Of a stretch of DNA of 51,814 bases, positions 34,529 through 45,133 are shown piece after piece (the stretch's first letter is position 1; each line of letters starts with the position of its first letter). The stretch is from contig WELB01000066.1 in the NCBI GenBank assembly GCA_009602725.1, positions 388,786 to 440,599 of the forward strand, in the 5' to 3' direction. The notes below the pieces were generated by a model. The model saw only the letters and a program-made list of their open reading frames with translations, was not told where the DNA came from and did no database searches. The position numbers were made by a program, and so were the translations under genes. This DNA comes from Spirogloea muscicola (lineage: Eukaryota; Streptophyta; Zygnematophyceae; Spirogloeales; Spirogloeaceae).

Positions 34529-34900
34529 CCACCACCTCCTTGATTGCATCCATCAGCTCTGCTGCAATGTCATCCTTGTTGTTTTTGTCGCCCTCCAAAA
34601 TTTTCTCAGCCAAGTCCATGTTGCCGCTCGAAGACCCATTCTCTGCAGGCATTGACGTAGCTGGTGGATGTTCCAAGGCAGCTGGCACTTAAGGTAGTAT
34701 TTCAATTGGTTTTCGGACTAAATTCAGCACAATCTGGGGAAGACGACAGAGAAATGATGCCAAGACCATCACTTGACACGCAATTCTTGCGCAACTCTTG
34801 AGGTGTGCCCTGTTGCTCACCTCTTAGCTGCCACAAAGATGCTACTCTTGTCATCCCACTATCCGTTATTCTATAATGTATCCTTGTACATGCTCTGTCG
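34529..34900 (-). CDS. Candidate upstream exons, possibly the SNF2 N-terminus
   Basis: One exon-like stretch reads E-N-G-S-S-S-G-N-M-D-L-A-E-K-I-L-E-G-D and ends in D-A-I-K-E before a GTGGTG donor at about 34529. Another (about 34840-34710) reads C-V-S-S-D-G-L-G-I-I-S-L-S-S-S-P-D. Acidic, Ser-rich N-termini are common in CHR24-type proteins, and no other minus-strand gene is near. The link to the helicase is inference only, and the retroelement block lies between. Confidence 0.35.
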
Positions 34901-34929
34901 GAAGAATCGCTACTGCAGGCAGCCACTGT

Positions 34930-35637
34930 GATGTGCTAGCTTGGATAATCACCTCACACCTTGAGATTGAGCAGGCCACTGGACAGCACGCTGAAACCTA
35001 GCAACGCTGCATGTTGACGTCAACCTTCAGCAAGTTTTGGCCAGCACGATAAAGTTTACTATGCGAGTGGCTTCTGTCTTACAGCCTCCTGGAGTTTTTA
35101 GGCAGGATATACAGTTAAGTCGATGCGCAATGTAATTTGGCAGTCTAAGAGAGAGAGTGCACGTGAATTTCGATTACCACACCTACAGTTCATTAAGCAG
35201 ATAAGGCGGCAGCGATCAATGCTGCTAGCAGACACGCAGAGTTCTATTCCTGCTTTGAAGCAAATTGTCATTGTATTGTGGAGTTTGTAAAGTGTATATC
35301 TTGCTACAGATGTATGTGCAAAGGGTCTGGCGTTACTTTTATTCCCGCAGGGCAATGAGTCCTGCGGCAGCTGCAAGTAGCTATCTGAAGTTTGTAAAAG
35401 AGAGGTAAGGTTTATAATGTCCTGAAGGCTCGGTTAGCCACTGCAGCAATTATTAGGAGCGAGGATGAAGAGGACACCCAGGCGGTTGAGCGGCTCGCAG
35501 GGTGTGTCCAAAAGGGAGGATGGTCTGCAGAGTATACCAATTACTTATTACTTCAGCATCGTTTATTACAGCCAAAAGCAGGCTGGCTCTAGACTCAGCT
35601 GTGATCACCATGGACAAAAACGTCCACACAGGGAGCT
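34930..35637. other. Intergenic, nothing recognised
   Basis: AT-rich sequence, probably including the 3' UTR of root-cap copy B. No exon, RNA gene or repeat stands out. Confidence 0.4.
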
Positions 35638-37258
35638 CTAGCGAGTGGTGCACTTGAGCCCGCCAGCAACCTTGTCATTGGAGCACAGTGTCGAACCGAA
35701 GGTCTCCTCGTCCTCCACGTCGTCCATGACAGCTAGCTTGTGCGCCATGGCACCGACCTGGAGGACGTCGTAGGGACTCGCCTCGAAGATGCTCACAGGG
35801 CAGTCAGCGGCAAAGAGGGAGGAGGACGTGTATGATGGGACGTCGCCGAGGATGTACGAGGCGACAGTGAGGCCCTCCTTGACGTTGGGCGGCGACCACA
35901 GGCGCTGGTATGTCTGGCCGAGCACGCCCTCCGCGGAGCCCGAGAGCTGCGAGAATTCCAATGCCATATCGAGGTGCGCGAAGCAGCTCTCCTCTGTCCA
36001 CTGGTCCCTGCCGATGGGCCGGGCCTCCACGTTGACTGCCAACAGGTTCTCAATCTCAACGCGTGCCACATTGGGCTTGCTGGAGCGCACTACTCGGACC
36101 TTGGCCTCATCAGAGACATAAATGGCCTCATCTGCAGTATTGCTGACAGGAAGCAGCACCTGGACGGCAGAGAAGGCAGAAGGTGAGTTAAGTAAAAAAT
36201 GACCGATTGTTGCTTTCCACATTCAGGCGGCGCGCAAAGACAATCATTCTTTAACATCGAGATTCTAATAATCAGAAATTATCAGGAGGTTGTGACAAGG
36301 CTTACCTCGCCATTGAGGGAGAAGAGGAGGTGGTCGGCCTTGGCGTCCCACGTCGCCTGCTGCTGGGTGCCGATGTAGAGCTTGTTAGTGCCGAAAAGGA
36401 TGGCAATGGCCTGGACCCAGGTGAGGTCGTGGCCCTCCGCAACAGACTTGCCGATGAAGTGGGCGTTGATGTGCAGGTTGCGGTCAGAGACGACGCAGAA
36501 GTCCCCATCCTTGCGGCCGTGGAACCAGAAGGGCACTCCGTCGCCGCCGACGAGGCGGGGGTCGCCACACATCGAGCCGCCGTTGGTACAGAGTGGGCAG
36601 TCGGCGGGCTTCACGGCCTTCTTCAAGGACAGGTCCGCCATTTTGTACGTCGCCCCGAACTGGAGAAGGACGCCCTTGACGGGGTCCCGGACGTCGAGCG
36701 GGCCAGCCTTGAGGGGCACGTTGCAGGTCTTGTCGTTGGTGCCCACGAGCGAGAGGCTGCAGTACTTCATGTTCTTGTAGTTCTGCTCAGTCTGCACCCT
36801 GACGAAGGTGTACGTGCCGTCAGCCCCGGTCCGGGCGTACTGGGTGTAAGGGCCCCTGCCATTGTCGACGTCGCAGGTCAGCGCGACTTGGGCGCCCTTA
36901 GCGGCACCGTCGGTGGACCCCTTCTTGCCATCACCGCAGGAGTCGCAGTACACCTGCATTTACAATGGATCGAACGCGTCAACGACCTTGCCAAGAACAA
37001 CGTGTGACTTCCCTGCGACAATACGACGAGAGAATCATTCTGAGGCTGCGCTCAGGCCTGCACCAAGCAGTTGCTGCACTGACAGACACTGTATGATCGC
37101 AGGACCAACTGGTAGTGAGAGCTAGGCAAGCTCAGCAAACGCGATTGATCAGGCAATTGCCGTGTGCTCACCGAGCCGGTAACCGTGCAGTAGTGGGCGG
37201 CAGCGGGCGCCACGATGCACGCGACGACCAGGAGGGCGAGGAGCGCCTGGCTGGCCAT
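35638..37258 (-). CDS. Secreted Ole e 1-like / root-cap domain protein, copy B
   Basis: Three exons: 37258-37172, 36953-36306 and 36159-35638, all phase 0, encoding 418 residues. The signal peptide ends near A-P-A-A-A before H-Y-C-T-V. The Ole e 1 motif continues in exon 2 as V-Y-C-D-S-C-G-D-G-K. The root-cap part has C-G-D-P-R-L-V-G-G-D-G, F-W-F-H-G and H-I-N-A-H-F-I-G, and the C-terminus has C-S-N-D-K-V-A-G-G-L-K-C. Exon 2 is exactly as long as in copy A (648 bp) and intron 2 sits at the same codon, but the third intron of copy A is absent. A minus-strand GGGCTATAAGA lies about 140 bp before the start, and a long GA repeat lies just beyond it. Confidence 0.92.
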
Positions 37259-37396
37259 GGCGACGGGCAGGAGCAGGAGGGCGAGCGCTGCAGCGCAGCT
37301 AAGTGGCTGCGCGGCGGCTGGCAGATGTGGGTGGCAAAGGTGGGGGAGCTGGGAGGGGGGCGAAGTGGGTCCCGAAGTGGCTGGCCCGATCGCCGA

Positions 37397-37407
37397 TCTT
37401 ATAGCCC
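37397..37407 (-). promoter_or_regulatory. TATA box of root-cap copy B
   Basis: The minus strand reads GGGCTATAAGA here, about 140 bp upstream of the start codon. The same 11-mer occurs upstream of copy D, so a shared core promoter is likely. Confidence 0.6.
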
Positions 37408-37431
37408 GGGCCCTGCAGGCGAGGGGGAGGN

Positions 37432-37567
<136 letters not shown>

Positions 37568-37573
37568 GGCGAG

Positions 37574-38555
37574 AGCTGCTTCCAGCGGTGGGGCGGCGGC
37601 GGGAGATGGGCCCCGCTCTCGGGCAGGAACTTGATTGCCGCGCTAATGGATTACCATTACCGTTCCTCGACGGGCAGAGGCGGCGGTCCCGCATGGCAGC
37701 CGGTTGGGTGCGGACAGCCTCGGGGCGGAGGACTCCTTAACCGCCGGTTATCCTTAACCGGCAGTTACGGCCGCTTGACCCGTCTTTACCGTGCAGCTGT
37801 CGTGGCGTGTGCCGCCCCAAGGGTCGGCGCAACCTGTGGCGCAAATCACGGCGGGATGAGCGGGTCAACGCCGGCCGGCATGCGTACCCTGCCACGTGGC
37901 AACTCCTGGCAAGTTCATGCGAAGGCTTCCACGTGCGCCGCCTCGGGTCGCCGGCTGCCCACTTTCGTCGACGAATACCTCCGGGTGGAGGTCCCTGTAC
38001 GTAGCGGTTACTGGGAGCCTTCTCTGATGGGGCTTTGGAGGGGGGGGGTTTGCGGAGCGTGCTTTCAGGGTAGCTTCTGTCACCGGCCAGGTGGCGGCAG
38101 CACCGGGCTTTGCGCCGCTGCTGGGGGACCCAACAGCGTGACCGCCTGGGCGCCGCACCCCTGCTCTGCCGTGACCAGTAACGTACGGCCAGGTGGAAGC
38201 GGCAGCATCAAGGGCAGGTGCCGACTGCCGCAAGGCGCCAAAGAGCCAGCCGTCCAGGGCGCCTGGCTGCCGCAACGTGGCGGCAAAGCAGGTGACGCGC
38301 AGGAGCCGGCGACCGGACCCGGCTTGTCGCCTTCCGGAGGCCCGGGGCGCGAGGCGGCGGGTGTCCAACTTTTCGGAGCAGCACTCACGTAACGTGGCAC
38401 AAGCCATCCCCCCCGCCATGAACCGCGCCCGCCGGCGAGGCACCCGCCGCCGTCTCCTCCAACGAGGGCCCCCCATTGGGAGAAGCCACTTCTTTCTCCA
38501 CCGAGAACGTCCCTCACGTCCTTGTCCACCTTGTCCGTTCAATCTCTGGGTTGTC
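37574..38555. other. GC-rich unassigned region
   Basis: Long open frames on both strands are expected from the high GC content and show no family match. Some pieces may be older retroelement sequence, since the retroelement tail family starts right after. Confidence 0.3.
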
Positions 38556-39110
38556 CACTTGAAGAAGTGGCACTCCCAATGGGGGCAAGGGCTGCGAAAA
38601 GCCAGCCCAAAAAGAATTCACAAAGGTTCAGAGGGGCATAAGAGCGTTGAGCAGCTACAAAGGGGCCTGAGGAGGCAATGGTAAAACAGGGGGAGGATGG
38701 ATCACTCAATAAGTACGAGTGAGGAGCCTCAGATCCGACAGACTAGCTGCCGGGAAGCTATCACCCTGACGAAAGACAGAGCCCGCAGCGAGAGCACGGC
38801 CAGCTCGCAGATGCAGAGCGTGGGCCATGGACCGCTGCAGGGATACAGAGAGGCGCATCCGATATACCTGAGCCTACGAGCCCGCGGCGTTGAAGTCGGC
38901 TGGCTCGCCGCGTCTGCGGGACACAGCCCGCCGCGCAAGCCTAGCCAATAGGTCAAGCCACTGGGACCCAAGAGCCCCGTGCACGTCCACCGCCAAAGGG
39001 ACGAACTCGTCGGCAGGTGGGTGATCGGAGTGCTTGGCCGCCTTGCAGCGAGCGGCCTTCGAGGCAGCGTGGCCGGCCCGCGAGGCAGAGAGCCCCAATT
39101 GGGTCATTCA
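38556..39110 (-). mobile_element. Retroelement C-terminal fragment with full 3' tail
   Basis: Read on the minus strand: E-F-V-P-L-A-V-D-V-H-G-A-L-G at about 39005, F-N-A-A-G-S then an in-frame stop. Next is A-Q-V-Y-R-M-R-L-S-V-S-L-Q-R-S-M-A-H-A-L-H, and the end is L-R-L-L-T-R-T-Y-stop at about 38710. Some 90-100 bp beyond the stop lies GGGCTGGCTTTTCGCAGCCC, then CCCATTGGGAG. The same order (stop, spacer, hairpin, CATTGGGAG) occurs at 7574-7735, which defines the 3' end of the family. Confidence 0.6.
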
Positions 39111-39765
39111 ATGTCTGGGCTGGCCAGGCACAGCCATCGCCCCCTTACTGGGCGAGCACTTTCTTCTTCTTTACTGGGCAGGTCTTTCTTCTACTGGAGC
39201 ACCACTTCTTCACTGGAAGAGTCTGGTCTTCGCTCTTCTTCCTGGTCCACTGGTCCACTCTTTCTGGGTTCAGGCTCCCTCGAACCTTGTCCATTCCTTT
39301 GGCTGGCCTTTCCCAGCCACCAGTCAATCTGGCCGCGCTTCTTTCTGGGCTGGCTTTTCAGCCCTTTTCGGCCCCTTCGGAGCTCGTCAATCCTTGTCGG
39401 GCTGGTTTTTCACGGCCCTAGCCCCCTTGCATGAGCTTCCAACTCACAGCACTTGCCCCGTTTTGAAGATCCTGGCCCCCTGGCCCTTTGCGATGTTGTC
39501 ATTCTTCTCTGGCTGGCCAATCACAGCCATCGCCTTCACTGTAAGAGTCCATCTCTCTTGGAAGAGAGTTGCTTCTTCCCCCACACCAGCCAGCTCGCTC
39601 GCTTTCCTCTCTCTCAAAGAAGGTGGGTCTTCCAAAGAATCAGCTCTTTCCATGTAAGGCAGTGGCTTTGAGAGGCTAGCCCAAAGAGAAACAAGGTCTG
39701 AGAGGGCCAGACGCTTCCAAATGGGGCGATGGCTGTGGAGAATCCGCCAGAAATAACGGGAAAAC
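39111..39765 (+). repeat. Array of hairpin modules
   Basis: Modules occur at about 39116-39150, 39300-39320, 39347-39370, 39398-39420 and 39511-39540 (plus), and at 39650-39680 and 39710-39740 (minus). One carries CCACCAGTCAATCTGGCCGC, as in the 27-bp inverted repeat near 7.9 kb. Spacers are pyrimidine-rich. Confidence 0.55.
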
Positions 39766-41516
39766 TTCGAAGGGCCGGATCACAGCTATGCAACTGTGTA
39801 GATAGAGCGAAGGGAAGGCAGTAACCCCTGGTATAGGGCATCGTAGAAGTGCTTGACACCCACCATCTTTGGAAGGAAAGGTCAAGGCGCCTTTTCGTTA
39901 TTAGTAGTGCTGCTACGATGTAGTCTGCCACGACCAAGCAACTGCTCAACCGCAGATCAACCGGAATTCATCAGCTGATTTGTAGCGATCCATATACGGC
40001 TGAGCAGCCACTCTTTCAGAACAAGTCATGATCGCGTCAGCAGCGAATTGCCATTGAGACAATTAGACACAGTCGTGTGTTGATCTTGCAATCACTGGCG
40101 CCTGTAGTCTCGCAGCAAGAGCTCAAGAAATAAGTACTCAATTGCGTCTGCTATAGCTGATGCGTCTGATATGTCTGTCGTGCACGATCTGTAGTCACGC
40201 CCGCGGACAAGCTACCTCGTCCGTGGTGGCTCAACCCCTGCGACCCTGTTTCATCATGACTACCTTTGCTTCCTCATGATTATAGGGCTCAACCTCGAGC
40301 AACTTTCAACTCCCCGCCCCACAGAATTACTTCAGTCTCTACCTTGCCACCTCGCTTGCTCGAGCTCCAAGATTTTTAGTAGCAAGGTCAGCACCTTGCC
40401 CCATTGTGCCTGTCTCTTTTTTCCCTTTGCTTGACGTTTTGACTGCTCACTGCGAACAGGGGCCCACACTTGCACCTATGGAGGAGGCTGAGAATACGAA
40501 CTCGGCTTAGTGGGCCCTTTTAGTCGGCCCCGCAAGGGCAATGTGCGACCTGGCCAGGTCGAGAACGAAGGAAGAGTAAGAGGAAGGAACACATATCTGG
40601 TGCTTGGGTGCAACAAGGAGGTGAGGCAGTATCTTCTGGGGCATGAGACCTTATGCGACGTATGAGGTTATCTACTCTGAATGTGGACCATTCTGGGGCA
40701 TGAGACCCTATGCAATGTATGAGCTTATCTATCATGAATAAATGTGGAGCACGACACGACCTGGTACTATTTCCTATAGTAGACGAGACGACCATGTGAC
40801 ATTACGACCTATATCTTGACTTGAAGGTCTAGGTTTAAGATGTCCGTCTCACGGGGCAGATGCTGAGACTGTAGAAAGACGTTCTCGAACCAAGGATGCC
40901 TTTATGTGAGGTACAGGACTGAAATGATAAAGTGGCACGTCATATGTCCTGTTCAAGCCTTCCACCAAGGGATTGCAGAAACGATGTTGCTTAATGTGCA
41001 TCCCTACATTTTGGCATCTCATCTCAAGATGACATTTGCCGAAGAAGTCACAACAACAGGCGCTTCTGCTTCTGTACTGCACGACCTTTTTGTAACAAAT
41101 TTAGGAAGTTGTGCATCCTCAAAATAGGCTCAAGGCTGCTTGAGGTCCAATCGATTGCAACAGCATTCTCTTGAGTAGCTGCCAGCCTATCTACAGTGTC
41201 AAGAATTCATCACAAACATAGCACGGCAATAGTAAGAAAGAAGAAGGTAGCAGCTTTTCCGAAGGGGCAAGTGCTGCAAAGGGCCTAGCCCACAGACAAC
41301 GTTGAAGTTTAATTTGAGGCGGTGATATGAAGGGATTTAAGGAAGCCTAATGCTTTATCATATTGTACAGTTGGCTCGCTTAGCAAGCAGCATAAGGCTT
41401 CCGCTTTTGTGGATATGTGTGCTTGTTCCTGGTAAGTCTGGCTACAACTATGGCAGAGTATTGCAAGCTCTTGTGGTCGAATGGCTTGCTATTGGCGCAG
41501 TGTAGAGCATGATATC
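39766..41516. other. Intergenic with a 57-bp tandem pair
   Basis: Two units starting TCTGGGGCATGAGACC at 40635 and 40692 are 57 bp apart and continue TTATGCG/CTATGCA and GTATGAG. Apart from these, no gene or RNA was recognised. Confidence 0.4.
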
Positions 41517-42936
41517 CTACTGCCGGTCTTTTTGCCGGAGCAAAAGTGTGGGGGCATAGCTGTCAGCGTCTTCAACATCGTCTCTGAAGGCAAGCTTGTG
41601 GGTCGGCTGCTGCGGCTTGTTGTAGGGCAGGGCCTCGAAGATACTGACAGGGCAGTCTGTGCCAAAGAGTGAGGACGCGGTGAAGGAAGCAACGTCGTGG
41701 AGGGTGTATGACTCGGAATGGGCGCCCACTTTGAAGTTGGGCGGAAACCGCAGCGGCTGGTAGCTCTGCCCCAGCACGCCCTCTGCTCCACTCCAGAGCT
41801 GCACAAACTTGAATGCCATATCTAGGTGGGCGAAGCAGCTGTCCGAGGTCCACTGGTCGCGGCCAGTGGCGCGCACCTCCACGTCGATCGCCAGCAGGTT
41901 TTTCACTTCAATGTGGGCCCAGTTGGCCGTGCCAGAGCGGGTCACCTTCACATTGCCAGCCTCAGACTGATACACGGCCTGGTCATGGGTGTTGCTCACT
42001 TTCGACAGCACCTCGCCGTCCAGCGAGAAGAGCAAGTGGTCCTCAGCTGGGTGCCACACAGCTTCCTGCTGAGTGCCGATGTAGAGCCTGTGCTTGCCAA
42101 ACATGACAGCCAGCGCCTGGACCCAGGTCAAGTCGTGGCCGTCGGCGGTGGCCTTGCCAATGAAGTGTGCGTTGATGTGCAAGTTGCGGTCCGAGACGAT
42201 GCAGAAGTCGCCATCCTTCCTGCCATGAAACCAGAAGGGCACGCCGTCGCCGCCTACCAGGCGCGGATTGCCGCACAGAGAGCCGCCTTTGGGGCACACG
42301 GCAGACTTCAAGTTCTGCCAGAATGATAGGTCGGGCACCGCATATGTCCTGCCGGCCTGCAGCAGCTCGCCGTTGACGGGGTCCAGCACCGCCAGCGGGC
42401 CGGCGTTGCCGAGGATGTTGCACATATTGTTGGCGGTGCTGACAAGCTTGATGGTGCAGCCCTTGAAGGTCTTGGAGCTACGTTCCGTCTGCACCCTGTG
42501 GAAGACGTACGAGCCGTCGGCGTCTGTGCGGGCATACACAGTGGAGACAGGGTGGGGGCCCCGGCCGACGTCGCAGGTGAGCGCCACCTGAGCGCCCTTG
42601 GCGAGCGCGTCTGGCGGGTCCCTCTTGCCGTCGTGGCAGGCGTCGCAGTACACCTGCGTGCGATTTTGCGCTAATTCAGACACCGCGCTCGTAGCTGCTA
42701 GACTGACCAGTGACTTGAGTGCAGGACGGTTATCGGGACACAAATGCTGAGACCGCCTGCCGCACTCCTCTGTGTACACGACAGAGCGAGGGAGGATATT
42801 GCAATGTCTGTGCCACTGCTTCGAAGAGTACCTTGCCGGTGATTGAGCAGTAGTGCGCAGCCGCGGGGGCGAGGAAGCACGCCAGGGCCAGCGCCGCCAC
42901 CGCCGCCCGTGCCGGAAGGCGTGCCATGGCGCTCAT
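41517..42936 (-). CDS. Ole e 1-like / root-cap domain protein, copy C, C-terminally frameshifted
   Basis: Two exons: 42936-42832 (a second Met at 42927 gives a better-sized signal peptide) and 42653-41517. The signal peptide ends A-P-A-A-A before H-Y-C-S-I-T-G-K, and exon 2 opens V-Y-C-D-A-C-H-D-G-K. F-W-F-H-G and H-I-N-A-H-F-I-G are kept. The root-cap signature reads C-G-N-P-R instead of C-G-D-P-R, and the C-x-I-C-x linker before it is three residues shorter. Near 41550 the frame leaves the family: the conserved C-terminal tail (C-S-G-K-K-T then C-S-T-L-R-Q) continues in the next frame. The gene has one intron, as in copy D. The upstream promoter region is occupied by hairpin modules. It may be an ageing gene or contain a one-base sequence error. 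Confidence 0.82.
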
Positions 42937-43885
42937 GAGGCCTGCTGTGATGACGGCGGCGGGCCGGCCAGCCTTCTGGCGGAGCCGCAACGCAGGCGGC
43001 GAGCGAGAGGTGGCAGCGCTTGCTGGAGAGCTGCGGGAGCTGCGAGGTGGAGAGGACTCAGGCATTGAGGTGGGGCTCGGAGAAGGAGAGCTCCATCCTG
43101 GTCAGTAGCGGCAGAGGGGTTAAGGAAAAGCATTTCCACGGTGAGAGAAGCATTTCTGATGTAAGACAATGACTGTGGGAGAAACGGCTCATTCGACGTA
43201 AGGCAATGACTGTGAGAAAGCCAGCCCGGAGAAGAAATGGGTTCTTCCAAAGGGGCGAGGGCTGGGAAATGCCAGCCCAGAGAGAATGGACAAGAAAAGC
43301 CAGCCAGGAGGTGGAGTGTGTATTGGGTGATGGAGGGCCTGAGTGGCCAAGTGAAGGCAAGCACATTGACAGATTAGCATCACCTGCTGCTAAAAGAAAG
43401 GAAGTGCTCGCCCATTGAGGATAGGGGCTGGAAAAGCCAGCCCAAAAAAGAATGAACAAAGTACGAGAAGGGGGTCAGGGGAAGCGCTAAGAAAAACAAG
43501 CACACAAAGAAACAGAGCAGCTAAAAAGAAAGAGATGAAGCTATTACCAAAGCAGCTCTTCGAAGCTTGCCAAGCTGACCCGCCCAGTAATCACGAGTCA
43601 AGCACATGGAGGGAGGTGGGCGGCTGCCGACGGCCTGCTGGCGGGCGTGCCTGTCGGTCGGGCAGCGAAGCCGGCAGCCGCGGCAGCCGCGGCTGCGCCG
43701 ACGAAACCAGCCGAGGTGCGCACGGCACGTTCCCAGGAGAAGGCGCATGGAAAGAGAGGTAGGCCAATATTAGCTGCTTTGTCTCTGTTTCTTAGCGCTT
43801 CCCCTGGCCCCCTTCTCGGATTCTGTTCATTCTTTTTCGGGCTGGTTTTTCTCAATGGGCGAGCACTTTCTTTTTAACATTAGCT
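42937..43885. repeat. Hairpin modules and inverted retroelement tails
   Basis: Minus modules lie at about 43196-43225 and 43255-43285. A minus retroelement tail spans about 43405-43495 (GTGCTCGCCCATTGAGGATA onward), and its plus counterpart spans about 43790-43872 (AGCGCTTCCCCTGGCCCCCT onward to GGGCGAGCAC). The two tails face each other around about 290 bp. A CACATTGACAGATTAGCATC repeat copy lies near 43360. Confidence 0.55.
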
Positions 43886-44855
43886 CTGTTCAGGCTAGAG
43901 CCAGAGCAAGCAGTGCATGAAGTGGTGCCCTGTGCAAAAGGGGGGCTAATCTAATAGTGTCTTTTGCAGGCTGAAAGGAGGAGAGGGATAGAGATTGTCG
44001 TGTATAGATAGAATTCGGTTTTTGTGTATAGATAGGAAAGGAGGCAGGCGAGGGGGAATCGCTTCGCCAAAGAGGAAATGAGAAAAGGTGTAGCAGCCCA
44101 GGATTGGATGTCCCAAAAATAGAAATCCGGAGGATGGAGATCCTAGGCTGGCTTACCCTGCCGTGTCCTCTCTTGCGATATTAGCTGTGCGGTTCTGGCG
44201 CCTTTCGGCGCTTCCGGCGAGGGTCACATGTTTTTGGTGTGGCCGGCCCGCTGTGCCGGGGCCCCCCCCTTCCGGGCCGGCAGCCGGCCGCCCCGCCCCC
44301 CCTTCTCCCCCAACCTCCCTCCTCCCTCCGCCCAAGCCCCGGGGCGTGAGACGCGTGGCGTTCATACCGCGCCCCCCGCGAAGGGCGCCGACGCCAGCCG
44401 CGGCACCCCGCACCTGGCGCCAGCCTCAGGTTGTCGCTTCCGGCGCGCGGCAAGATTTCAGGTTGGCCCAACACGCCGTTGGCCTCTAGCGGCGTGGCTA
44501 CAACTGTCTGGCGCCCGACGAAGCCGCGGCCGCCGCGGGTCCCCGCGGCGGGGCCCACAGTCGCCGCAAGGCGACAGCTTCCCGGGAGAAGGCTGACCGC
44601 CGGGCTCCCGGGGTGCACGAGCGGGTGCCACGGGGCGGGTCCTGGGACGCCGGGGCCGGTCAACGGCCGTCCACTGCGGGAGGGGGCGCGCCCCCAGCTA
44701 GCTGCCCCTTTCGGCCCCGACGGTCGTTTCCACGACGGTCTTCCGCCATCAAAGATCGTGGGAGACCGTCCAATCCCGTCGTCAGAAAGAGAGAGGCGCC
44801 ACTGCGGGACCCGCGTGGGGAGCATGGGTCGGCAGCCGCACGGTAGTCCCCCAGC
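43886..44855. other. GC-rich upstream region of root-cap copy D
   Basis: It becomes strongly GC-rich from 44200. A long open frame here runs on into exon 2 of copy D, but it reads through the intron in a phase that does not include the signal peptide, so it is not accepted. GTGTATAGATAG occurs twice near 44000. Confidence 0.4.
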
Positions 44856-44859
44856 GGAG

Positions 44860-44870
44860 GGCTATAAGAA
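44860..44870 (+). promoter_or_regulatory. TATA box of root-cap copy D
   Basis: GGGCTATAAGA, identical to the sequence upstream of copy B, lies about 270 bp before the start codon. A pyrimidine-rich leader (44890-45100) follows. Confidence 0.55.
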
Positions 44871-45133
44871 GCCGCGCCCGCGACCTCCACTCCAAACCCG
44901 CCGCCAGCCGTCCTCTCCTCCTTCCGTTCTCAGCCACCGCCGCGCCCGCTGCCAGTCCCTCCCACTGCCTCCGCCGCTCTTGCCCGCCAGCCACGCCCAC
45001 TTCGGCGCCTCTCCCCAGCGGCCGTCTGGTTCCCCGTTCTCGTCGCTACCTTCGTTGCTTGCGGTCGTCGCCTCTCGCCCAGCCCTCGGCCTTCCTACGC
45101 CGTGCACAGCCTCTTGCTGGTATTTCGGACGCC

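Noticed and set aside
37865-38542. Long minus-strand frame in a GC-rich region
   Set aside because: No family resemblance and equally long frames on the other strand, as GC-rich sequence produces by chance.
44431-45133. Very long frame leading into root-cap copy D
   Set aside because: It is open because of high GC. It reads through the intron and lacks the signal peptide exon, which is in another phase.
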